A DNA stretch of 7,022 nt from Marinosulfonomonas sp. Lineage in GTDB: Bacteria > Pseudomonadota > Alphaproteobacteria > Rhodobacterales > Rhodobacteraceae. The notes beneath the pieces were generated by a model. That model was not told the origin of the DNA. It saw nothing but the letters and a program-made list of their open reading frames with translations, and ran no database searches. The stretch spans positions 1-7,022 of the forward strand of contig JALSJL010000010.1 in NCBI GenBank assembly GCA_026989405.1. The letters run 5' to 3'. Made by a program: the position numbers and the translations under genes. The stretch's first letter is position 1. The number at the start of each line of letters is the position of its first letter. Positions 1 through 5,952 of this stretch are shown here, in pieces.

Positions 1-429
1 CTCGTCCAGCACCTCCAGCACCGCGCCGGCGGCATCCAGCCGCTCGCCCACCTCGGCGACCCGCTCATACAGCAGCTCGGGGCGCCTGATCTCCAGCGCG
101 AACAGGTCGGGGCGCGTCTGGTAGCCGATCCGCAGCAGGTCGCGAAAGCCGCGGGTGATCAGCAGGAGCACGCGCTCGCCCTTGCGTTCGAGCAGCGCGT
201 TGGTGGCGACCGTCGTGCCCATCTTCACCGCCCGGATGGCGCCCGGCGGGATCGCCTCGCCCGGCTCCAACCCAAGACTGTCGCGGATGCCCTGCACGGC
301 GGCGTCCGGGTAGCGCTCGGGGTTTTCCGAAAGCAGCTTGCGGGTCTCCAGCGTCCCGTCCGGGCGGCGCGCCACCACGTCGGTAAATGTGCCGCCCCGG
401 TCCACCCAGAATTCCCACGCGCCCTGCAT
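1..429 (-). CDS. 5-oxoprolinase / hydantoinase-family protein, N-terminal part (partial at left edge)
   Basis: These are the first 143 codons, read leftward from the ATG at 429-427, with no stop before base 1, so the gene continues outside the window. The protein opens with MQGAWEFWVDRGGTFTDVVA. The DRGGTFTD motif (residues 10-17) is the hallmark of the hydantoinase/oxoprolinase N-terminal domain, which belongs to the actin-like ATPase fold. A second conserved block, GTTVATNALLERKGERV (71-87), follows. The WEFWVDRGGTFTD form with an Arg resembles ATP-dependent 5-oxoprolinases, which open 5-oxoproline to glutamate in the cytoplasm and are usually about 1200 residues with HyuA and HyuB parts fused. 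That full length is assumed, not seen. A HyuA-type hydantoinase subunit is the alternative. The start is supported by GGGAG six bases upstream. GC is about 72% by hand count over 1-180, clearly above the genes to the right. Confidence 0.9.
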   Translation of the reverse strand, partial: MQGAWEFWVDRGGTFTDVVARRPDGTLETRKLLSENPERYPDAAVQGIRDSLGLEPGEAIPPGAIRAVKMGTTVATNALLERKGERVLLLITRGFRDLLRIGYQTRPDLFALEIRRPELLYERVAEVGERLDAAGAVLEVLDE

Positions 430-433
430 CCTG

Positions 434-598
434 TCACTCCCGTTTCATGTCCGACACAATCGGCGTCAGGATCCGGGCAATGTCAACCGCCTCGACCCAC
501 TCACGGGACAAATCTGCACGTGGCCGCTCCTCCCCCTCCGCCCGGCGGCGACGCGCCCCTCGCGTTCCTTTCGACAGCCCCCGAACCCACCCGGCCAC
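434..598 (-). other. doubtful short reading frame, or gene remnant, just upstream of the oxoprolinase
   Basis: On the minus strand an open frame runs from a stop at 625-623 to a TGA at 436-434, four bases before the oxoprolinase ATG. The earliest plausible start is a GTG at 598-596, giving 54 residues. The first half is Arg/Gly-rich and looks like GC-rich noise. The last part (residues 30-54, starting LSREWVEAVDIARIL) reads like a genuine amphipathic helix. No Shine-Dalgarno sequence precedes the GTG. It could be a small translationally coupled protein, the decayed C-terminus of a former upstream operon gene, or chance. I do not recognise it. Confidence 0.2.
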
Positions 599-610
599 CT
601 GGTGCGGGCT

Positions 611-655
611 GTACGAAACCGGTCACCCGCCATCTTGCGAAACGTACGAAACCGG
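611..655 (+). repeat. 12-base direct repeat GTACGAAACCGG, two copies 33 bases apart, with related CGAAAC elements
   Basis: Identical copies of GTACGAAACCGG lie at 611-622 and 644-655, start to start 33 bases apart, which is about three helical turns. A related TTGCGAAAC lies at 635-643, directly abutting the second copy, and an inverted version (GTTTCGTGC) lies at 691-699. That makes four CGAAAC cores within about 90 bases, all upstream of the sulfotransferase start. Repeated, helically phased sites ahead of an operon suggest a regulator-binding region. The repeats are seen directly; the function is inferred, and I cannot name the regulator. Confidence 0.6.
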
Positions 656-672
656 GCCCCAGAACACGCGCA

Positions 673-687
673 TTAACCAGTTGTTCA
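673..687 (+). promoter_or_regulatory. possible CtrA-type box upstream of the sulfotransferase
   Basis: The sequence TTAACCAGTTGTTCA matches the alphaproteobacterial CtrA consensus TTAA-N7-TTAA with one mismatch (TTCA in the second half). A further GTTAAC palindrome lies at 705-710. The site is 43 bases before the sulfotransferase ATG, a sensible place for a promoter element. One-mismatch CtrA boxes occur by chance at a noticeable rate, so this is only a candidate. No convincing sigma-70 -35/-10 pair was found in 600-729. Confidence 0.28.
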
Positions 688-729
688 CCAGTTTCGTGCT
701 CTTCGTTAACAGACTCGGGAGAATGGCAT

Positions 730-1728
730 ATGGTAGCACAAATCGACCGTCGGTTTCTTTCGGCCCGTCCGACCAAGCTCTGGCCTCGGATGTTGGCCTA
801 TGCCCTGTTCGAGGGGCGCCCGCTGACGACCCGCGGCCGGTGGATCAACCCGTTCGTGTTCGCAGGCTACCAGCTGTGGGGGGCCCTGCCCGCCGGCAGA
901 CCGCCCAGGGACCCGGTGTTCATTCTTGGCCTTGGCCGCACCGGCACAACCGTTCTCGGCATCATTCTTGCGGCTCACAAAGATGTCGGTTATCTCAATG
1001 AACCCAAGGCGTTATGGCATGCGGCCCTTGGCAATGACGACCTGATCGGTTCCTACTCGCGCCAGGCCGGCAGATATCGCATCACGGCGGCACAGGCGGG
1101 CGCACGCGCCATTCGCCACCTGCGTCGTTACCATGCGGCATATCGTCGGCTGTCGGGCTCCAGGCAGGTTGTCGAAAAATACCCCGAACTCCTTTTTCGC
1201 ATGGACCTGCTCAACTCGGCCTTTCCGAAAGCGCGGAAAATACTGCTGATCCGGAATGGAAACGACACGTGCCAGTCAATACGAAACTGGTCGAAGAAAA
1301 ACGCCATCAGCGCCGACGACTGGTGGGGGCGCGAGCGGCGAAAATGGCATGTCCTGTTGAATGAACTCGTGGCACCGGACCGGTTTTTCGAGCCAGCGCT
1401 TCCCGCCATTCGCGGGCTGCACCGCGACATTGACATGGCGGCCGTCGAGTGGATCGTCACGATGCGCGAAGCCATGCGCCTTCAGGCCGAAAACCCCGGT
1501 GAATTCCTGGTCGTGCGCTATGAAGATCTGACGAGAACCCCGCGTGCTGTGCTTTCCGATATGCTGGAATACTGCGATCTGCCACCGGACCCGGGCATGC
1601 TGGATTACGGCTCTGAAATTCTGCGCCCAGGCGTGCCCCATCCGCCCGCCAGGCTCCATCCCGCGCTGCAGCCGCTTTTCGATGAGACCATGTCATCTCT
1701 TGGATATGAAAGGATTATTTCGGAATGA
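730..1728 (+). CDS. PAPS-dependent sulfotransferase family protein (332 aa)
   Basis: This is a probable cytoplasmic or membrane-associated enzyme moving sulfate from PAPS to an acceptor. The 5'-phosphosulfate loop is FILGLGRTGTTVLG (residues 64-77). The 3'-phosphate-binding segment is ILLIRNGNDTCQSIRNW (171-187), with Arg175 and Ser183 spaced eight apart as in known sulfotransferases. A RYEDLTRTP block (263-271), typical of the Sulfotransfer_1/3 families, lies near the C-terminus. No signal peptide is evident. The ATG at 730 was chosen because GGGAG (717-721) sits eight bases upstream and the protein looks natural from there. The frame stays open further upstream to an ATG at 520, but that stretch is Pro/Thr-rich and not protein-like. 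The gene overlaps the next by ATGA. Pairing with a glycosyltransferase suggests a glycan acceptor; a lipid or small-molecule acceptor remains possible. Stretches such as 961-1020 are only about 45% GC, unlike the oxoprolinase. Confidence 0.88.
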   Translation: MVAQIDRRFLSARPTKLWPRMLAYALFEGRPLTTRGRWINPFVFAGYQLWGALPAGRPPRDPVFILGLGRTGTTVLGIILAAHKDVGYLNEPKALWHAALGNDDLIGSYSRQAGRYRITAAQAGARAIRHLRRYHAAYRRLSGSRQVVEKYPELLFRMDLLNSAFPKARKILLIRNGNDTCQSIRNWSKKNAISADDWWGRERRKWHVLLNELVAPDRFFEPALPAIRGLHRDIDMAAVEWIVTMREAMRLQAENPGEFLVVRYEDLTRTPRAVLSDMLEYCDLPPDPGMLDYGSEILRPGVPHPPARLHPALQPLFDETMSSLGYERIISE

Positions 1729-2963
1729 GAATCCTGCAGATCAGCCACCGCCACCACATTGCCGGCGGCTCGGACGCCGTGTTTTTTGCCACCTGCGATC
1801 TGCTGCGCTCTGCGGGACACCAGGTCATCCCCTTTTGCATGAGCGACCCGGCAAACCAGCCGACACATTGGTCGGAGCACTTCCCGGAGGGCGCCGACAC
1901 CTCTGCGCCCGTGTGGTCCGATGCCTTGCGGTATTTCTACAACCGAGACGCCCGCGAAAAGCTTGATCGGCTGCTCGCCGGTGCCGGACCGGTCGATGTG
2001 GCGCACCTTCACATTTATCATGGCAAACAGACCCCTGCGATCCTTCCGGTCCTGCGCCGTCACGGCATTCCCGTCGTGCAGACCCTGCACGAATACAAGC
2101 TGGCCTGCCCGGTCTACACGCTGGAACGCAACGGGCAACCTTGCGAACTTTGTGTCACCGGCAGCGCGCTGAATGCCCTGCGCCATCGTTGCAAAGACGG
2201 CTCTGTCCTGCGCTCTCTGGTCATGCTGTCCGAAATGGCCACATCGCGGCTGCTGGGCGATATCCGCCTGGTGGACCGCTTCATCTGCGTCAGCGATTTC
2301 CAGCGCCACATCATGAAACGCGCCGGCGTGCCTGCGCGCAAGCTTTTGACGTTGCACAATTTTCTTGACCTTTCTGGCGCCAGGCCGGCGCCCGATCACG
2401 GGGGCTATTATCTTTACTTCGGCCGGATTGAGGCCCTGAAAGGCATAAGCACGTTGATCGACGCGTTCGCGGACGGCACCCGCAGGCTTGTGGTCGCCGG
2501 CACTGGCAGCCTGGCCGCCGAGGTTGAAAACCGCGCAGCCCAATCCCGGCATATCGACTATCGCGGCTTCCTCAGTGGTCGGCCGCTTGCCGAACTGATC
2601 GCCAAGGCGAAAGCCGTGATCGTGCCCTCGCAATGGTACGAAAACTGCCCGATGAGCATCCTGGAGGCCAAGGCGCATGGACGCCCCGTCATCGCCGCGG
2701 AAATCGGCGGCATTCCAGAGCTTGTCCAGAGCGGCCAGGACGGGTTTCTTTTCGAACCGGGGAACGTGGCCTCGCTGGTAAGCGCCCTTGACAGATTTGA
2801 GGGGTCTGACCATGCGGCAATGGCCGCTGCTGCCCGAACAGATGCCGAGCAACGGTTCTCGGCCGCCGGGCATCTTGAGAAACTACTGGAACTCTACACA
2901 AGTCTCAGCCCATCTCCGCAGCAAACGTGGGTTGAAGCACCACTGGTGTCGCAAGCCGGCTAG
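1725..2963 (+). CDS. GT4-family glycosyltransferase (412 aa)
   Basis: This is a retaining GT-B glycosyltransferase, probably adding a sugar from a nucleotide-sugar donor to a surface polysaccharide at the cytoplasmic side of the membrane. The N-terminal acceptor domain starts MRILQISHRHHIAGGSDAVF, with the Gly-Gly loop at residues 14-15. The donor domain begins with LYFGRIEALKG (230-240), carrying the conserved Arg234 and Lys239. The E-x7-E motif is Glu306/Glu314 in YENCPMSILEAKAHGRPVIA, followed by EIGGIPELV (326-334). Cysteines 128, 140, 143 and 156 form a C-x11-C-x2-C-x12-C cluster after LHEYKLACP, a possible metal site seen in a subset of GT4 enzymes. The start ATG overlaps the sulfotransferase TGA by four bases, so the two are very likely co-transcribed and translationally coupled. 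Donor and acceptor cannot be told from sequence. Confidence 0.92.
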   Translation: MRILQISHRHHIAGGSDAVFFATCDLLRSAGHQVIPFCMSDPANQPTHWSEHFPEGADTSAPVWSDALRYFYNRDAREKLDRLLAGAGPVDVAHLHIYHGKQTPAILPVLRRHGIPVVQTLHEYKLACPVYTLERNGQPCELCVTGSALNALRHRCKDGSVLRSLVMLSEMATSRLLGDIRLVDRFICVSDFQRHIMKRAGVPARKLLTLHNFLDLSGARPAPDHGGYYLYFGRIEALKGISTLIDAFADGTRRLVVAGTGSLAAEVENRAAQSRHIDYRGFLSGRPLAELIAKAKAVIVPSQWYENCPMSILEAKAHGRPVIAAEIGGIPELVQSGQDGFLFEPGNVASLVSALDRFEGSDHAAMAAAARTDAEQRFSAAGHLEKLLELYTSLSPSPQQTWVEAPLVSQAG

Positions 2964-2993
2964 GCTTCGGCGGCGGCCACATCAGGGTTCGAG

Positions 2994-3024
2994 TTGCATT
3001 GCCACTGTCCGCGCGTCATATACT
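2994..3024 (+). promoter_or_regulatory. candidate promoter of accA
   Basis: In the 82-base gap after the glycosyltransferase, TTGCAT (2994-2999) and TATACT (3019-3024) resemble sigma-70 -35 and -10 boxes. The spacer is 19 bases, longer than the ideal 17. The -10 element is the better half, at 5 of 6. Transcription would start near 3031, only about 15 bases before the accA ATG and close to its GGAGG. An essential gene having its own promoter behind an accessory cassette is expected, but this assignment is tentative. Confidence 0.35.
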
Positions 3025-3045
3025 GGCCTGAAACCGGAGGCGCGG

Positions 3046-4008
3046 ATGAATAACTATCTGGAATTCGAAAAACCACTGGCAGAAATTGAGGGCAAGGCCG
3101 AAGAGCTGCGCGCATTGGCACGGTCCAATGAAGAGATGGATGTCGAAAAAGAGGCCGCGGCGCTGGACAAGAAGGCCGAGATTCTGCTGCGTGACCTGTA
3201 CAAAGACCTGTCGCCCTGGCGCAAATGTCAGGTTGCGCGCCATCCGGACCGGCCACATTGCAAAGACTATATCGAAGAATTGTTTTCCGAGTTCACACCC
3301 TTGGCAGGCGACCGGAATTTTGCTGACGACCTGGCTGTCATGGGTGGTCTGGCGCGCTTTGATGGAACGCCCGTCATGGTGATCGGCCATGAAAAAGGAC
3401 ACAACACCAAGACCCGGATAGAACGCAATTTCGGCATGGCCCGCCCGGAAGGATACCGGAAGGCGATCCGGCTGATGGCGTTGGCTGACAGGTTCGGGTT
3501 GCCGGTCGTTACATTGGTCGACACGGTTGGCGCCTACCCCGGCAAGGGTGCCGAGGAACGGGGCCAGTCAGAGGCCATCGCGCGGTCGACCGAAATGTGC
3601 CTGCAGGTAAAGGTGCCGCTGGTATCGGTGATCATCGGCGAGGGCGGTTCGGGCGGCGCGGTGGCATTGGCCACAGCGAACCGTGTCGAAATGCTGGAGC
3701 ATTCTGTCTATACCGTCATCAGCCCCGAAGGCTGCGCATCGATCCTGTGGAAAGACGCCGAAAAAATGCGTGAGGCCGCTGAAGCTCTTCGCCTGACTGC
3801 GCAGGATCTGGAAAAACTTGGTGTTGCTGATATGGTGATCCCTGAGCCATTGGGGGGCGCACAACGCGACCGATCCGCAACCATTGCGGCGGTCGGCGAG
3901 GCGATCGGCGACATGCTCGGGGAACTGACCCCGAAAAAACCTGACCAGTTGCTGAAAGAACGCCGGCAGAAATATCTCGAAATCGGGTCGGTCGGACTTG
4001 CCGCGTGA
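3046..4008 (+). CDS. accA: acetyl-CoA carboxylase carboxyltransferase subunit alpha (320 aa)
   Basis: AccA pairs with AccD to form the carboxyltransferase that moves the carboxyl group from carboxybiotin on AccB to acetyl-CoA, giving malonyl-CoA, the committed cytoplasmic step of fatty-acid synthesis. The N-terminal helical region MNNYLEFEKPLAEIEG (1-16) is typical of bacterial AccA. It is followed by DLYKDLSPWRKCQVARHPDRP (50-70), the GHEKG block (114-118), YPGKGAEERGQ (164-174), the GEGGSGG glycine loop (198-204) and SPEGCASILWKD (226-237). Full length is about 320 residues, normal for the family. The ATG at 3046 has a strong GGAGG (3036-3040) five bases upstream; the frame is open further upstream, but that part overlaps the glycosyltransferase and lacks family similarity. 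The accB, accC and accD genes are not in the window. Confidence 0.98.
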   Translation: MNNYLEFEKPLAEIEGKAEELRALARSNEEMDVEKEAAALDKKAEILLRDLYKDLSPWRKCQVARHPDRPHCKDYIEELFSEFTPLAGDRNFADDLAVMGGLARFDGTPVMVIGHEKGHNTKTRIERNFGMARPEGYRKAIRLMALADRFGLPVVTLVDTVGAYPGKGAEERGQSEAIARSTEMCLQVKVPLVSVIIGEGGSGGAVALATANRVEMLEHSVYTVISPEGCASILWKDAEKMREAAEALRLTAQDLEKLGVADMVIPEPLGGAQRDRSATIAAVGEAIGDMLGELTPKKPDQLLKERRQKYLEIGSVGLAA

Positions 4009-4049
4009 GAATTCAACCTTGGAGCAACAATCATCTGGAGAGTTCGTAA

Positions 4050-4268
4050 ATGGATCTGCTCGAATCCGTCGCCGACGATCTTGCCCGCCAAGCGCTTGCA
4101 ATCATCGGCATGTCTCATGACGATAAACTGATCAAGGAAATGGCCGAAGTCATGGGGTCTTCTTCTTCGACACTTCAGGAAGCATTTCTGACGGCTGTGC
4201 GGATCCGCAAGGCGGAAACCCGTGCGCTGCACACATTGCAGGAATTCAAGGCAAAGCAGAAAGCCTGA
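4050..4268 (+). CDS. small uncharacterised helical protein downstream of accA (72 aa)
   Basis: I do not recognise this protein. It starts MDLLESVADDLARQALAIIG and ends EFKAKQKA. It appears soluble, cytoplasmic and almost wholly helical, with an acidic amphipathic first half, a short Gly-Ser-Ser-Ser-Ser hinge (residues 36-40) and a basic, Lys/Arg-rich second half. It has no cysteines, transmembrane segment or signal peptide. A good ribosome site (GGAGAG at 4037-4042) lies seven bases before the ATG. Only 41 bases separate it from accA on the same strand, so it is probably co-transcribed. Coding style matches accA. The hinge between two helices and the charge split could suit a small adaptor or a protein-binding partner, but this is a guess from composition only. 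Confidence 0.8.
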   Translation: MDLLESVADDLARQALAIIGMSHDDKLIKEMAEVMGSSSSTLQEAFLTAVRIRKAETRALHTLQEFKAKQKA

Positions 4269-4270
4269 CG

Positions 4271-4303
4271 GCCCGCCCAAAGCGCGCCGCACTCCTCGCG
4301 GGC
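4271..4303. terminator. weak inverted repeat between converging genes
   Basis: GCCCGC (4271-4276) and GCGGGC (4298-4303) are exact inverted copies around a 21-base GC-rich loop, extendable by one G-T pair. The repeat fills the 35-base gap between the two converging transcription units and could act on both strands. There is no T-run on either side, so it is not a textbook intrinsic terminator. Confidence 0.3.
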
Positions 4304-5050
4304 TCAGAGAGTTTCATCGGCCTTCGGCTTGAAGCCAGCTTCTTCCAGCAAGCGGTCAGATGCCGTTTCAATGGCGTTTTCCAGTTCGGCCATGAATTCA
4401 TCTTTCGGCTTGCCGGCTGGAATGCGCGGCAAGAACTCGACAACGGCCAGCCCGGGCTTGCGATAGACCCCGCGCTTGGGCCAGAATACGCCGACATTGG
4501 TCGCCGCCGGCACGCAATCCAGCCCGGTCTGTTCGTATAGCAACGCGGTTCCGATCTTGTAGGGCGCCCTGACGCCTGGTGGAATGCGTGTTCCCTGCGG
4601 GTAAATGACAAGCTGCCCACGCAAGTTCTTGCCGCTTTCAACGTCTTCCATCATCTTCGTTATCGCTTTGCCGCGCTTCCCCCGGTTGACCGGCACGTTG
4701 CCCATTCGTGTGCCGAAAAAATGAAATATCGGCATGCGGTGCAGCTCTTGCTTGATGATGAAACGAGGGTTCCATGCAACGCTTACAATTATCACCACAT
4801 CCAGAAACGACTGGTGTTTTGCAGCAATGAGAACCTCATCCGTCGGCACTTCGCCGCGGACTTCCGTCTTGAGTCCGGTCATCCACCCCAATGTCCAGCG
4901 CACATAGCGCGCGTAGGTCTTGATATAGGCATAGACCGCCTTTCGGCTGAAGACCGCAGCGGGAAGAAAGACCAGCGCCATCAGGGGCATCATTGCATAC
5001 ATCTGAACGGAAAAGGCCAGCGATCTGACCCATTGCACGGCATAGCCCAT
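4304..5050 (-). CDS. plsC: 1-acyl-sn-glycerol-3-phosphate acyltransferase (248 aa)
   Basis: This inner-membrane enzyme acylates lysophosphatidic acid at the sn-2 position to make phosphatidic acid, the branch point of phospholipid synthesis. A hydrophobic N-terminal segment (about residues 11-34) should anchor it. The catalytic H-x4-D motif is His79 to Asp84 in AAKHQSFLDVV, followed by GNVPVNRGKRGKA (117-129) for substrate binding. Motif III reads VIYPQGTRIPPG (148-159), with Gln in place of the usual Glu of FPEGTR. The C-terminal tail is charged. The ATG at 5050-5048 was chosen because AGGAG lies eight bases upstream and the ATG shares one base with the ftsX stop (TGATG). The open frame extends upstream but there is only the antisense-frame shadow of ftsX. 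It is the last gene of the ftsE-ftsX-plsC unit. The exact acyl acceptor is inferred from family; an ornithine-lipid acyltransferase is a less likely alternative. Confidence 0.9.
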   Translation of the reverse strand: MGYAVQWVRSLAFSVQMYAMMPLMALVFLPAAVFSRKAVYAYIKTYARYVRWTLGWMTGLKTEVRGEVPTDEVLIAAKHQSFLDVVIIVSVAWNPRFIIKQELHRMPIFHFFGTRMGNVPVNRGKRGKAITKMMEDVESGKNLRGQLVIYPQGTRIPPGVRAPYKIGTALLYEQTGLDCVPAATNVGVFWPKRGVYRKPGLAVVEFLPRIPAGKPKDEFMAELENAIETASDRLLEEAGFKPKADETL

Positions 5051-5952
5051 CAGGTGAACTCCTTCAGCGCTCGAAACGCCGCGATTCTGGTGGCCACGAA
5101 GGCGACAATGGCCGTCACCGGAGGGATCAGGAACAGCCACAGCCATTCAGCACCCTGAAACCGCAGTCCGGTCAGGAACCCGGCACCCTGATCTGCGCCG
5201 GGCAAGACCATCAGGGCCGCAGCCCCCAGGATCACCCCGGCAAGCGCACCGCCCAGACTGCGCAGGGTGAACCGGCGCACGAAGGCGCGGACGATGAACG
5301 TATCACGCGCACCGACGAGGCGCAGAACGCGAATGACCTCCCGATTGGCCGCAAGCGCCGAATTTGCCGCGAGCGCGATCATGGCGCCGGTTGCCATCGT
5401 GATCAGAACGATGGCCACAAGCCCCAGCAGCCGCAGCCGGGAAGCCGCCTCGACCAGCGGTTGGCGCCAGCGGCTGTGGTCATCCAGAACAGCCCCGGGG
5501 GCCTCGGCCGACAACCGCAACCGCAACCCTTCTGTATCAATACCCGCGTCATCTTCGACGATTTCCACAAGCTGGGGGATGGGCAGGCTTTCCAGTGGCA
5601 GGCCGGGGCCAAGCCAGGGCTCAAGCAATGCGCGTTCATCGGCCTCATCCAGCACCCGAAATGAAGACACACCGGGGGTCGTGCGCAAGACACGCTCTAC
5701 CGCCGCTGTCTGGATCGTCATTTGATCAACCGGGGCCGAGATCCGCACTGTCACGGCCCGGGCCAGTTCGGATGACCAGCGCTCTGCCAGGCGCCCGGTG
5801 GCCAGGGACAGCGCAAGGGCAAATACCGCAAGAAAGGCCATGGCCGCCGCGGTAAACTGAGTGAGCCTGGCGGTGAAGCCGGACGGCGGCACCACACGGT
5901 CTGCGCGGCTGAGAAAGGCGTCCGGGATCGCCGGTCTTGCAAACTTGCTCAC
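5050..5952 (-). CDS. ftsX: cell division protein FtsX, permease-like subunit (300 aa)
   Basis: FtsX is the membrane partner of FtsE in the divisome. The complex couples ATP hydrolysis to activation of peptidoglycan hydrolases outside the membrane rather than moving a solute. The predicted topology fits: a cytoplasmic N-terminus, TM1 at about residues 34-53, a periplasmic domain of about 120 residues (54-173), then TM2 (about 174-198), TM3 (229-251) and TM4 (270-290). The cytoplasmic loop ANREVIRVLRLVGARDTFI (202-220) is the conserved FtsX-like coupling segment, and the length of about 300 is normal. The GTG start at 5952-5950 overlaps the ftsE stop as GTGA and is preferred to an upstream ATG in the same frame that would lie wholly inside ftsE. 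Overall identity is poor in this family, so the call rests on topology, the VLRLVGA block and the ftsE neighbour. Confidence 0.93.
   Translation of the reverse strand: MSKFARPAIPDAFLSRADRVVPPSGFTARLTQFTAAAMAFLAVFALALSLATGRLAERWSSELARAVTVRISAPVDQMTIQTAAVERVLRTTPGVSSFRVLDEADERALLEPWLGPGLPLESLPIPQLVEIVEDDAGIDTEGLRLRLSAEAPGAVLDDHSRWRQPLVEAASRLRLLGLVAIVLITMATGAMIALAANSALAANREVIRVLRLVGARDTFIVRAFVRRFTLRSLGGALAGVILGAAALMVLPGADQGAGFLTGLRFQGAEWLWLFLIPPVTAIVAFVATRIAAFRALKEFT

Noticed and set aside
65..418. Minus-strand frame inside the oxoprolinase
   Set aside because: It is an Arg/Gly/Pro-rich alternate-frame shadow; the true frame carries DRGGTFTD and runs off the window.
611..655. CRISPR-like repeats or a parS site
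   Set aside because: There are only two exact copies of 12 bases, and the sequence does not match the parS consensus, so neither reading holds.
520..729. Upstream extension of the sulfotransferase frame to an ATG at 520
   Set aside because: The extra 70 residues are Pro/Thr/Arg-rich and not protein-like, the region holds repeats, and the ATG at 730 has a properly spaced GGGAG.
1605..2873. Long open frame on the minus strand opposite the glycosyltransferase
   Set aside because: It is a shadow of the GT4 gene, rich in Arg/Gly/His/Gln, with no recognisable motif; the plus-strand frame has clear GT4 motifs.
2788..3045. Longer accA start at 2788
   Set aside because: It would overlap most of the glycosyltransferase C-terminus, whereas GGAGG five bases before the ATG at 3046 gives a normal-length AccA.
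5051..5146. Longer PlsC starting at 5146
   Set aside because: The added 32 residues are the alternate frame of the ftsX end; AGGAG precedes the ATG at 5050.
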